A stretch of DNA of 64,000 bases from Phlebotomus papatasi (Eukaryota > Arthropoda > Insecta > Diptera > Psychodidae): positions 38,750,001 to 38,814,000 of the forward strand of contig NC_077222.1 in assembly GCF_024763615.1 (NCBI RefSeq), written 5' to 3'. The notes under the pieces were generated by a model. It had not been told where the DNA came from and searched no databases. It saw only the letters and a list, made by a program, of their open reading frames with translations. A program made the position numbers and the translations under genes. Below, piece by piece: positions 26,701 to 38,123 of the stretch. Within the stretch, counting starts at the first letter, position 1; each line of letters opens with the position of its first letter.

Positions 26701-28504
26701 CAACGGTTTTTTTCTTTCTTTTAATAAATTATCATTTTTTTATTGTTCTAGAATTTCCCGTATTATTTTAAATATAATATGAGACAGAAAAAATAAAATT
26801 AAGAAAATTAAAAACAAGAAAAATTAGTTACCAAGAAAATAATTTTCTTTATTACTTTGTCAAAATGTAAACAAATTTATTTTAAATGCAACCGTCACAA
26901 AAGCTGTGCATATAGAGAGTGTGCATATAGAGAGACATCACTGTACTTTCTTTCTGAATTTATTCCAATTGAATCCGAATGTGTTTTGTATATAAACGTA
27001 GTCATTTTTGCCATTCTTTCCTTCTTTTGGAGCACCAAAACTGCCTCTTTTTATTCGGGGGACAAGAAAGATGATCACATTTGAAGATCACTTGAAAACA
27101 TGACACTGGAATTTGGCTTCTTTGTGTGGCGTGCAAATTAATTTGGAGTAGAAACCACAAATTGATTTCTCTCCTTCTCATTTCGAAAGTATGTATTTTA
27201 TGCCAAAGCATCATCCACCTTGGTCCCCATACACAAAATATCCATCACCAGAGAAAACAATAAAGGAGATTGAAGGAAGGTGGTAAAAGACTCAGGTTTC
27301 TCAATTGAGAATGAGTGTGGAGATGATGCAAAAATAAGACAAAAAAAAACCAAGATAAGAAGTACACAAAAAAATGCAAGCAATTTGACGCGAAAGCCCA
27401 TTTAATAATATTTCCCATTTTGCTCCTCCAGCAACGTTTCAGGTGAGATCCAGAAACAATTGAGGGGTTTGGGAGAGTGGTGTGGAGGCAAATGATCCAC
27501 CAACAGTTGAGGGTTATAATTAAATGAGTCAAGTTAACTTTTCAATTTGCTGGATTAGACTTGGATGGATGAGTGAAGTTGCGAAAGACACTGAAGAATG
27601 GAGGATCATCTCATGTGAGATTACACAAGACACTAAATGATCTCACACAGCGAAGAAAATTGAGTAGTTTCTGCAATGAATGTCTTCAAGTGAGAAAATC
27701 GTGTTTAAATGACGAGACGAGGGATTTTCCACACAAAAACAGGTTATAATGGCCATTGAGGCTTGATTCTTCGATTTTGGATAGAATTCTTCATAGCTTG
27801 TATTTTTTTGTTCCATACAATATAGACATGTAAAAGTAATATAATATTCTAGTTTTGGCATCTTGAAGGGTAAGGCACATTGACCAACATAAATAAAAAA
27901 CCTCAGGCTTAGACTCTAACCAGATATCTAAAATCCAAAAAAAACTAAATTTGTTATCAATGAATACACAATTTTCAATAATTTATTTTAAAAAAAATTG
28001 TCGTCGGAAAGAAACTAAAATAATACACGATTTTGGGAATGCGTCCGACCTATTTCTGAAAATTTTGCATCTAATATTCCGTATCAGTTTTTTTCAATTT
28101 TCAAATAAACTTAAAAAAAAACGGTTTTGGAAGGGAAGCAGGAGGAAGTGTGGGACACAGGAATAATGACTGTCCTATATTTGGGGGGGGGGGCTCGCCG
28201 AATATCGGAAATCGATATGTCTTATCATTTGACTTGTAGCTGTATCACAAGCCTTCAAACAAATAAAAAAGGTTTTTGAAAAATAATTGAGAAAGATACA
28301 TCAATTACGGGTACTATACCGACTCATGACCGATTAAGTCCAATACGGTCGGATTGGAAATTTCAAGATCTTTCAAAAAATCCAAATTTAAGCAAATTAG
28401 TTGAAAAATAGGTCCTTCAAAGTGGTTAAACTTTGACCTTCTAAAATACTGTATCGCAATGTTTTCGGACATAGATGTCTAAGAACGAAATATTCACCTT
28501 GACT
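23755..28504. other. intronic sequence, no gene recognised
   Basis: hh intron 2. Two less AT-rich blocks (about 24270-25400 and 27000-27700) hold frames of 67-97 codons on the minus strand without known domains. These are candidate regulatory blocks. The rest is AT-rich. Confidence 0.4.
28130..28260 (+). repeat. ancient local duplication, left unit
   Basis: Shares an ordered set of words (gtgggacacaggaa, gactgtcc, ggggggctcg, atcggaaatcgatat, gtagctgtatcacaag) with 28790-28918. A G9 run occurs inside. Confidence 0.5.
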
Positions 28505-28712
28505 AGGGGAAAGTGGCCTGCTTTTGAATGAGGCAGTCTTTGAATATTTCAATTTTTCTCTTATTTTCCAAAGCAAAAACCCTATTTTCTAAACTATATT
28601 CAATACAACTAACTATTTTTTATTAACTTCGATTAACAAAATAGAATTTTTGCTTTGGAAAATAAAAGAAAAAAAATGTTCAAAGGCATTCAAAGGCAGA
28701 TCACTTTCCCCT
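28505..28712. mobile_element. AGGGGAAAGTGG palindromic MITE
   Basis: About 208 bp, AGGGGAAAGTGGCCTGC at one end and GATCACTTTCCCCT at the other. It has a hairpin core (attttccaaagcaaaaa against tttttgctttggaaaat). Confidence 0.8.
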
Positions 28713-28789
28713 ATCTCCAACACATATCCTAAAATTCAAAAAAAAAATCCAGAAGTCGTTTTCGAAATAAACCAAAAAATATGGTTTTG

Positions 28790-28918
28790 TAGCAAAGGGA
28801 GGAGGGTGGGAGAAAAAGGAAGAACGACTGTCCCAGATAATATTGACGTTTGGTGGGGAGTCGTCGAAGATCGGAAATCGATATCCCTTATCGTTTGGCC
28901 TCTAGCCGTGTAACAAGT
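28790..28918 (+). repeat. ancient local duplication, right unit
   Basis: Counterpart of 28130-28260; atcggaaatcgatatc and tagccgtgtaacaag are the clearest shared words. Confidence 0.5.
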
Positions 28919-29110
28919 TGAAAAAATGTGGATTATATAACTGCTCTCTCTTTGAGTTCGAGCGGTAAAATGTAGAATTTCGGACAAACTGTTTTAGAGT
29001 TTGGTAAACTTCCTAAACCCTTTAGAGACGAATAGATTACCGGTGACCAAGTAGTTCCAAAGGCCTTTAAACTTAAAACAAAAAGAACACTTAAATATTT
29101 CTCCGCTGTT

Positions 29111-29220
29111 CGTAAGCTTTTCTTTAATTCTAAGGATGGTTTTCTCTCAATCGATCTAATGTAGTAGATCAGATCGGTAAATACCATCCATAAATGCTAA
29201 AATTAAAGAAAAGCTTACGA
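29111..29220. repeat. 110-bp inverted repeat
   Basis: cgtaagcttttctttaattc at the left pairs with gaattaaagaaaagcttacg-like sequence at the right; ggatggt pairs with accatcc. A partial relative (gatccgatctaccata, gctagaattaaagcaaagctt) lies near 32660-32740. Confidence 0.75.
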
Positions 29221-30626
29221 ATAGCAGGAAGGGCAAAATCAATCACCCGAATCCACGGTAAATAATGACAGATCATCTTAATCTCTGTATCATAATTCGA
29301 TTAAACCCACAAACTCAATCATATGACTAGTATCGTACTAGTATTTAATTAAGAAAATACTTCTTGAATATGAAAAAAATGTAATTCAATTTTTTCAGGA
29401 TATCGATTATTTAAGTCACTTCCTATCAGATTTCATTCCAATGTCTAATGATAATAATCGTTCGTGAAAAGTTTTTATTTTTTAAATAATTGTACAAAAA
29501 AATATTTTCCGTAAAGGATTTGAAGAAAATGTGAAAAATTCTTGGTCTGCCAAGTTTTTTAAAAGAATCTGACTTCATGGTTACTCCTTGATCTTCTCCT
29601 GTGTTATTAATGACGAACTGTTTTCACGGTGAGAAATTTAACGATTTAACAAGACGAAGGCGATTAATATGACATCATTAGTTAAATGGTAAGAAGTTGC
29701 TTCTCAAGTCTGACAGTGTGAGACCCCAAAATCGCGTATTTCTTCCACATAATCGCACACACGCTATATAACATCCGAATGATCAAATGCAAATTTAACA
29801 CGTCCAATTTGTCCTTCTCAATATGCTCTCGTCTCTCGATTCTTGAATCATGGACCATGCCCATGACTGTTGAACTCCAAACACTTACGGTGCGCATTGG
29901 TAACACAAAAGTGAGAAGTGAGGATGATCGGCTGAAAAGGTGGGAAAGAGCATTTCTTCCTCCATATTTTTTCCCATCATCTTCACCTTGTTCTTCGTCT
30001 AAATTTCAAACCACTGGGTGAATTCCCCCCGTTGTGAGGAGATTCGATACACACGTATCCCGAGCTCGTGTTTAATGCAAAAGTGGATAAATAAAAAGGT
30101 ATAAAAGATTGGTGGAAAAAAAACGTCCATCGTCTGGAGAGGAAACCAGTTTCTTATATTATCTTCTTGGAGTAAAATCGTCTTGTCTCTCTTTGGTCCA
30201 ATATCCCGAATGGAATCAATTCAGCAGTTTTCTCAGTGGACACTGGGGCTCTCCTCTTCGCTCACACTCGCCCTCAACACCCATCCCAATGGGCATTCCA
30301 TCGAATTCTTACATGGGATTTACGTTCAGCGACAGAGGCTTCAGGGCGCTTTTAATGGGTGCTATTGTACCTGTTAGGAGACTATTCATATATTTTTCAC
30401 TTTCCACTATCATATGCCTTCCACTTCCCAAACCAACAACCATCGTAATCCTCCGCCGTAAGCTATTGTTGTAGGGGTACACAAAACATGTGACCAGAAA
30501 GTTAATTCCATAATCTTGGTGTATTACAAGTTCTAATAAAAAATTAAGGAAATTGATTGTCAAATTGCTGGTGTCATTAAATTAAATTATTTATATAGTT
30601 CGTTATTTTGAAATGGATTTTATTTT
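29221..30626. other. intronic sequence, less AT-rich block
   Basis: 29560-30480 is richer in G and C and has frames up to 121 codons in conflicting phases. No domain is recognised, so it is a candidate regulatory block. Confidence 0.35.
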
Positions 30627-31149
30627 TTAACCCTTTAACGACGAGACACTTTTTACGGACTGAAAATCAAAAATAAAAGTTAAACTAAGAAACATAATCA
30701 ATGATAAGTCTTACATCTAACCTTGGAAAGTCCAACAGAATCTGATTCGGTGTATTTTGTGCTTCTATGAACGATAGGGACAAAATTAGCCCAAAAATTT
30801 AAGTAATTTTTCTGACAATACCAATGAATAATATTTTCCTCTTTAATGAAAAATATTACGCATGAGTATTGTAGTTTTTATTGCCAAAATGGTTTTGCTT
30901 AAAAAAAATTGGAAGTATAAAAAATAAATAAAATCAATTATGAATTTGAGAATTTAAAAATTTGCCATTTTTGAGCTTAAATATTTACTACATAGCAAAT
31001 AGCTAGAGACTTGCAAAAAATATTCTAGATTCCTTTAACCTTCCACTTTACGATTATGTACAAACATAAGAAAAAAATAATTTTAGGTAGTCAGGAAAAA
31101 TTATTTTCTATATGGGACACCGGTGTTCCAATCGTCCTTAAAGGGTTAA
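30627..31149 (-). repeat. TTAACCCTTTAA-ended MITE, copy 2
   Basis: Starts TTAACCCTTTAACGACGAG and ends CGTCCTTAAAGGGTTAA. It is inverted relative to the copy at 3088-3577 and colinear with it over nearly its whole length. Confidence 0.85.
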
Positions 31150-32945
31150 GACTATTTTCAAAATCATGAAACATTGATTCCATCAAGAAAAGTGAAATTT
31201 CTTTGTGAATACTCTTCGTAATTTGCTTATGAGAAATTAGATTATTGTAAAATTACTCATAAAGCTGTATTTATTAGAAGTGTAAAACTACCATAAGAAT
31301 AGCATAAAAAAGATAATTTTGAAAAGTCTAAGAAACATGAAACATGAAAAATAAAATCTAAAATGAAAATCTTTACGGATTTTGTGTTATGAGATAATGC
31401 CAAACCTTATTTTTTATACTTTTTATTTAAAATATTTTTTCTGAATTTTTGTTTTAAAACGAGTGTACCGGATTCAATGGAAAATATCAAATCACAATTT
31501 TCCCACGAGTCTTTCTGCATTTTTACGTACAAGAATCCTGACAAGAGATCACCAATACTCATCTTAGCTTTAGCATAAAAAAAAAGAAAATAGCAAAACA
31601 AATCCAAGCTTGAAATGTGCACTCTTCAATCCCTGGCAATATCTCATTGGATTTCTAGAAGGCAAAATACCTTCTAAGGAATTTCCTCATACTTTTAGCT
31701 AAAGGATAATCCTAATTATATATTCTTAACTCTTCTCAGATGTTTCTTCTTCATTCTAAATCATCCTGAGAAGAAAAATCTACTGCAAAAAAAAAGAAGA
31801 TCCCAATGGCCATTGTTGGTCAAAAAATCATCTTGTTTGTGTATTTTAAAAAAACTTTTTGATAAATTTATGGTGTGAGACATACATTTGTGGACTTTTT
31901 GCCTTCAACTTGCCCATCACTTTTTTAACACTCCTGAGAGTTCCGCAAAAGATCCGAAGAAAAGAGCAGCTTTGGTTTAAAAAAAAAGGAGAGAAGACAA
32001 ATAAAACAGTTTGAGAGGAAAATTTCATAGTTCACAATGTATTTATCTTTGACCTCAGCAAGAGATAATAAACAAAGAAGTGGAAGAAAGGTAAAAAAAG
32101 AATTGCATAAAAAAGCCTCAAACAAGAATTGAAATTCTCTTTTGCACAGAAATGCCGCCACCTTCGCTAACATTTCTTGCGGTTACTGCAAATATACCAC
32201 TTTGAAAAAATAAACAAAATATGTAAAATTCAGGATAAGATGTGATGAAAGATTCTGTGGATATTCTTTTAAGAAAATCAAGCGCCAAAAATAGATTTTC
32301 TAGATTGCAATCTAATATTACTGTATCATTTTTATAAAAACAACCAAGCTCGGATTTTGAAAATTTTGAAAATTGATGCAAAAAAAATATGTTTGAAGAA
32401 AGAAAATCAATAAAAGCTTCTTTTGCGAAGGCTAACATTAAAAAATTCTTCAAAACATATATAAAAACAGTGATATTTTTAAATTTAGATGGAATCAATT
32501 TAATTCGGTCAGGTTATATTTCTTTACATTTTATAGCATCAACAGGAACATGTTTCAGTCACTATTTTATCAATATTAAAAAATTAAGCGTAGATGCAGA
32601 TAACTTTGACCTCATGCTGTTCATGAGCTTTACTTTAATTTTAACACAAAATGATGATCTTTATCTTCACCGATCCGATCTACCATATCCAATTCTTGAA
32701 GACAATCCTTAAGTGCTAGAATTAAAGCAAAGCTTCCAAAAGCGAGGGGCCAAAGTCACCAGTAGGAACAGTAACTTAATTTTAAATTTTGAAAAAATCA
32801 TATTCTTTGATACAATACGGGAAATTTAATAAAGAATGTCCTTTCGTAAGTTTCAATGAATATCTTTAATATTACTTTTTTCCAAATTTTAGAAAATGTA
32901 GGACAGTTTTATGCGTTGCGTCCTCTTACAAAATTTCTACTAATA
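31150..32945. other. AT-rich intronic sequence, no gene seen
   Basis: The frames (up to 126 codons on the minus strand at 32118-32498, overlapped by a 107-codon plus frame) are rich in Phe, Lys and Ile, as expected from AT-rich DNA. Confidence 0.4.
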
Positions 32946-32960
32946 TTAACATTAAAATAA
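32946..32960 (+). repeat. left target-site duplication of the SINE
   Basis: TTAACATTAAAATAA, identical to 33418-33432. Confidence 0.9.
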
Positions 32961-33417
32961 GGCGCCTCGAGTGGGTCAGTGGATAGAGCAGTGGCTCTGT
33001 GACTGCGAGGTCGTGGGTTCGTGGCTGAGCGGCAGCAGAAAAAAGATTTCTCATGCCATATCGGCTTCGAATTCGTCCAGTGAATGAATGAATAGTAATG
33101 TCAATGGTGCATATTGGCAAAAAAGTGAACCGCCTAAAAACAATAGAGGCTGGTACGAAAACGAGTTTCGATGTGAAAGTGGTACTTCAATCGATACAAA
33201 TATTCGCTGTCACTGATCCCAAACACACACCGAGAAGGGATGCTGTGATATAGTAACGGCACTGATTGTCCACACAGAGCTGCGATATAGAGCGGCTACC
33301 CGTATCGGGGGATAAGATAGAATAGGAGTGGGGAAGCATAAGGGGCCCAATTGGTGGCCTGGATGCATCGGAATATCCGAAATGGAGAACTGACCCCTGG
33401 CAAAATCTTATCTTATC
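32961..33417 (+). mobile_element. tRNA-derived SINE (457 bp)
   Basis: The head carries an A-box-like TGGGTCAGTGG and a B-box-like GGGTTCGTGGC, so it was transcribed by RNA polymerase III. The body is unrelated to tRNA, and the tail is a TCTTA simple repeat. A 15-bp duplication flanks it exactly, the mark of LINE-driven insertion. A second, older copy is at 62508-62912. The 64-codon minus frame inside is not a gene. Confidence 0.92.
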
Positions 33418-33432
33418 TTAACATTAAAATAA
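33418..33432 (+). repeat. right target-site duplication of the SINE
   Basis: TTAACATTAAAATAA, partly overlapping the last bases of the TCTTA tail. Confidence 0.9.
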
Positions 33433-33453
33433 AATATGTTAAAGATTCTAGCT

Positions 33454-33915
33454 AGGGGAAACTGGGTCACCACCAAACACGGGGTAGTACCACTGAAGAG
33501 AAATCCAAAAAAGTTAAAATAACATTCCGGAAATGTTAATTTTACCCTGCAATATTGATCCAAAATCGATGTAAATATTACCTTTTTTAGGTGTATTTAG
33601 GGTTCAAGTTACCCTTATTAATGTTAATTTTACCCTTAAAAAGGTGTAAAATTAACATAAAAAAATGTTGATACATTTTTACACCTAAAAAGTGTTAAAG
33701 TGACGAGGAAAAAAAGTTAATCGCACCCTCTTTTTTTTCTCAGTGACCAAACACTGCGATTTTTTAATCAGATATTCAACTTCAGTGGACAAGACTTATA
33801 GAAATTGTTAGGCATGGATGCTTGTCCGCTGAAAAAATGGTCGAGATAGTCCAAGTAGTTTAGAAAAATTAGTGTTTGGTGCTACCCCGTGTTTGGTGGT
33901 ACCCCAGTTTCCCCT
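33454..33915 (+). mobile_element. AGGGGAAACTGGG element split by a CACTGAGA MITE
   Basis: The ends are AGGGGAAACTGGGTCACCAC and GTGGTACCCCAGTTTCCCCT, inverted. The interior matches 62916-63103, where no insertion is present. The segment 33491-33745 is the inserted MITE. Confidence 0.85.
33491..33745. mobile_element. CACTGAGA MITE, copy 2 (nested)
   Basis: Starts CACTGAAGAGAAATCC and ends TTTTTTTTCTCAGTG. It is nested in the element above and closely matches copies 1 and 3. Confidence 0.88.
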
Positions 33916-36669
33916 ATTTCTCGTATGTTTCGTTTAAGTAAATATTATATTATCTAAAAATATTACAAAATCTATTTATTTCCCAGAATCACCCAATTTT
34001 AATGTACACAGAAACTGCTGCACCCTCCCCGACAAACTTTCCCTTTAAGCCTTTCAGTTTCCGAATGGTGGAATGATATGTTCTACAAGATACAAGAATA
34101 AAGTGTTTGGTATATCGTTTCCACTGAGAAAGGAATCAATTTGTGACCTCAATTAAAATGGGCCTGTGATTGATGCATCCATTGTTTTTCTCCCTTAACC
34201 GGAGGAATTCTCTTGGCCTTCGAAAGACAAATATAATATTCTGGTTTCTCAAAATAGTTTCCAGTGATAAAATCTCCGGAGGCTGGAGGACACAATATTA
34301 TCTTGAGATATAGCCAAAGCAAGAAATTTTGGATGAATTGATGGAGTTCTCGGTAATTATTTAAGCATCGCAGCATGGTGCAAGAGGAAATTAGGATATA
34401 TCTCTAATTGATATTACTGTGACTAGTCCAAATGAAATCAAAGTGTTTATTTGATGACTCTCCCATTCATGTTGAATATCATCTTCCTTTTGAGTTTCTT
34501 TCGTCTGGTGTCTCCGCCAGAGAAATCCAAGAGGTGATTTAATTAAATGATAATTAAATGTGAGCAGAAACGTGAGTAGAGGTAATAATGTTGGCCAGAA
34601 TGTTGGAAAAAGAAAATGATGCCAAAATCTCAAGGTTCTGCACATATTGAAGATAAAGTCAGAGGAATAAAGAATCTGCAGTTGAGGATTCATCCATTGA
34701 TGCTGGGACTTTTCTGGAGTGTGCGTGAAAACAGCCAAAATCACTTAGAGATCGCCTCTGGCATTTATAATGATAGGAGGTAACATAATTCTCGTTTGAA
34801 TTTTCGCACCAAATCAGTGAAGTCTGGCCACGATGGGCTCCCATTGTGCCCTCCATAAGACCGAAAAGAAGGAGAGCAAGAGAAACAAGTTACTGGGAAG
34901 AGTGAGAGTGAAAATATTTGGAAATTCGATCACGCCGAGGGATCTTGTAATTGTATCACCATGCAAAAAGATGCATTTCCCGTTTGAGGAGCATTCACAC
35001 AACTTCCCAGAGGAATTTCTGCGGTTTCCTGTCCACTTTTTTTTCCTGTTTTTGTTAAAATCCCAAGTCATGGGAAGGAATTGCCCCATGATTATTGCAA
35101 GAAGCTTACCTAAAAGCTCCATGATGGAGGAATTTGCACACCTTTCCCGGCAACCACAAATTCGACCCCTCGAAAATGAACTCATGGAATCGTGTTTGGA
35201 AACCAGGCAAAAATACGTGAGGATTCGGCTCGATGTAAAATTAAAGATCACCTTCACGCTTTTGTACGATGATCGAGCAACATATATACACGCGATACCG
35301 AGATTCAGCAAATTAACAAGCTTCTCGTTAGCATTGTATTTGGGATCGGCCATGTGGTTTCTAAAGGGATGGGGTGCCTCCTTAAGGCGAAACCCATATG
35401 AGAGGGATATCGTAAATACAATTTTTCAATCTTCAAAATGGTGTCTTAAATATAGGTTCTACTACCTTTGCAAGTTATTATTTTTACAACCCTTAAGGGA
35501 AGGCCATTTATCAGTAGTCGCAGAGTTTAAATTCGATCTAAAACTTAATTTAGTTTTCGTGTATTAAACGAAAATTTAATTTTACTCCTATATTCTTAAT
35601 TAAAATATTAAAGGGGGAACAAGGTTCTAGAAGTCAAGAAAATCTTTTTTTTTTTATTTAATTGATGGTTGTACTTGTTGAAAAACTTCAATCAATTTTA
35701 TGGGATGAATTTTAAAAAGTAAAATCTTTCAATCAATCCTTAAAGAGTGATTCATATTGTTCGATAAAGGTCTTTGATTTTAAAATGTCAAATTTCTTGA
35801 AACCGTTGATCTGAAGTATTTAAAAAATAAAAAATAAAGTTAAAATTGAAACATCAAATGCCTTTAAGTTTTCTTTAACACTGAGATCTGAAAGACTCTT
35901 TAAACTTTTAAATACGGAGAATATTGGGACAAGGTTTTGAAATAGATGAGGTTTCCCTGATCCATTCATTCAAAATTTTAAATTTTAAATTTTTACATTT
36001 ACCTAATATTTAACATTATTTAATATTAATATTTATTTAATATTTTAATTTGAATTAAGCTTAGTATTGAAGAGATCCTTCAAAATTTTATTTTTGAAAT
36101 GAATCCTTTAATATTCAAAATTGGTCTTGAAAATCTAGTCGTAGTTTCTATAAAGTTCTTAAATTTAAAATCACATTATCTTAAGCCTTTAAATTTAAAC
36201 AAAATGAAACAAACTTCGCAATAACTGCTAAACTATTAATTAACTTTGTGAGATAATCTTTAAATTTTGAAGTATTTTCTAAAGACTTTAATATTAAAAT
36301 ACTAAAATTTAAATATTTAAACTTTCTTTCATTTTAAATTACAGAAATTAAAGCTCTGAGAAACTGAGAGAGAAAAATAGAGGTTTCTTTGAACGCACCT
36401 TATTATTTTCAATTCGTTTTGTACTACATATATCATAATTTTTTCAATTTAATCTGTGAATAAAAGAATATTTTACGGTACGATTTGGTACAAAAATATT
36501 TGAAAGATTTTTTTTAAGACTTTTCTCATTTGATATTTTTGTACTATTATTTTAACTATTTAAAAAGATTTTTCTTTAAATAATTAAGACTATTTTTTAT
36601 GTAATTTTCTTGATCTAAAAAGATACGCCGGGCATAAACATTCATGTTGGTTGCAGGCGTTGCAGTTAT
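33916..36669. other. intronic sequence with long overlapping open frames
   Basis: The block 34000-35570 is less AT-rich. A plus frame of 244 codons (34833-35567) is overlapped on the minus strand by one of 179 codons (34814-35353). Neither shows a recognisable domain, signal peptide or splice pattern. Stop-poor, GC-richer DNA can give such pairs by chance. 35570-36600 is very AT-rich and empty. A terminal fragment of the GGCTCCGG MITE (tgatctaaaaagatacgccg) is at about 36610-36636. Confidence 0.4.
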
Positions 36670-36872
36670 AGGGTAAGATGGGATAATTTAGAATCATGTC
36701 TAATTTTGAATTTCCAGATTTCTTAACAGTTTTAATGGCAAAAGAAAAAAAAATAACGAAAAAGTACTCTTGAATGTAAAATGATTTTCTTTTTCTCTTT
36801 GACAATCTCAAACAGTAAAAAAATCGCACAATTCCAAAATAGACATGATTCCGAATTACTCCATCCTACCCT
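36670..36872. mobile_element. AGGGTAAGATGGG palindromic MITE
   Basis: AGGGTAAGATGGGATAATTT at the left pairs with AATTACTCCATCCTACCCT at the right, and aatcatgtctaattttg pairs with caaaatagacatgatt. About 203 bp, non-coding. Confidence 0.8.
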
Positions 36873-36982
36873 AATGGACCTTTTGACCTATTTTCTCTGT
36901 GCCGAGTCTTTCGTGAAAATTGCATAGTTCTAATTTGAGTTCTGAACAAATTTCATTTTTTGCTGATAAAATTTAATGTTTT

Positions 36983-38052
36983 AGGGGAAGTGCTTATAAT
37001 TTTGGACAGTCTGCATATAAGCATCGATATCCTAAGTTTGAAGTGCCATATTTTCAATACTAATTGACTTTTCTTGTTACTCTCTTTTCAGAAGGATTGT
37101 TTAGAAACTTGGCAAGCTATTTATCATCTCATTTTTACTAAAATTAGTTTTAATACGTTTAAAAATGAATTGATATGTAGAGGTGAATTTGACTCTTATT
37201 TTGGACAACTTGGTTATTAATTTTTACAACTTGTCTGTAAATTTGGACAGATAATCCGCCTCAATAGTATGCCCATTGTTCTTCATTTTATGAACCAATC
37301 TTATCAAGTCCTCTTCCTGGTCATGTAAGGGAAACGTGGAATGTCACAAGAAGCCCAGAAACTTTCCATATCATTCATTAAAGTGAGTTGACTTCGGTGC
37401 TCCAAGTACGTGCGGATTCGCTCATTCCCTGCCCTTTCCGGGAGCCTTTCAAGGCATTTCTCACTGCATCTCTTTCGTAGAGATGATGCTCCTTTGTTTC
37501 TCCAGGCATTTGTCCAACCTAGTCATCACAAAAGCTAAAACTTCACGAAATTTCGTGAGAAAAACACCTGTCCAAAATAAGAATCATCACCTCACTGGTG
37601 AATGTCTTAAAAAAATTCCCATTTTTCACACGAAAAATATAATTCACAAGGCAAATCTCACTTCAGGTCAAATGTACAAATCATCAGTAACGTGAATCAA
37701 CACAATATTCAATGAATATTCAACAATATCACTCAAAAACAGCGAACAAACTTTGTTAGTACTTCACCAAAACTAAATAAGACTGAAGTAAGCCACGAAG
37801 TTCTGTCATATTTCTCGTAAGCAATTGCTCACACTGAATTTTCAACAAAGCAATTTCAACTCAAATCATATTCAAATTTTAACGTATTTAGTGTTAAAAT
37901 ATTCCAAAAAGAACAAATATTTAGATAGAATTCATTATTCATCAAATATTGGAATAAAAATCCATCATTTTAATCAATTTATTTTTAGTGTCCAATGTTA
38001 TCCTCAAAGTGTCCAAAATAAGAAACTGGACAAAATTAGAAGCATTTCCCCT
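36983..38052 (+). mobile_element. non-autonomous DNA transposon of 1.07 kb, copy A
   Basis: Inverted ends AGGGGAAGTGCTTATAATTT and AAATTAGAAGCATTTCCCCT. It is colinear with copy B (44393-45802) in the opposite orientation. It holds 70- and 78-codon frames that recur in copy B, but with no known domain, so shared ancestry of the DNA explains them. Its right end is 71 bp from the hh middle-exon donor. Confidence 0.88.
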
Positions 38053-38123
38053 ACTTCTTAGTTGTAGACAGTGGCACTTAAATCCCAGGAAGGAAGCAAC
38101 TTTTAAAATTTTTAAACCCTTAC

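Larger units (their letters stand above)
21866..38123 (-). other. hh: hh intron between middle and last coding exons
   Basis: This 16,258-bp intron begins GTAAGG next to the middle exon and ends TTTGTTTCTTGTAG before the last exon. It splits a GAT (Asp) codon after its first base. It contains several MITEs, a SINE at 32961-33417 and a 1.07-kb transposon whose end lies 71 bp from the donor. No convincing nested gene was seen. Confidence 0.93.

Noticed and set aside
32961..33040. Functional tRNA gene
   Set aside because: The tRNA-like head continues into a long body with a simple-repeat tail and flanking duplications, so it is a SINE.
37942..38123. Extension of the middle hh exon frame past HCSVKS
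   Set aside because: A GTAAGG donor follows at once, the phase matches the last exon, and the extension runs into a transposon.
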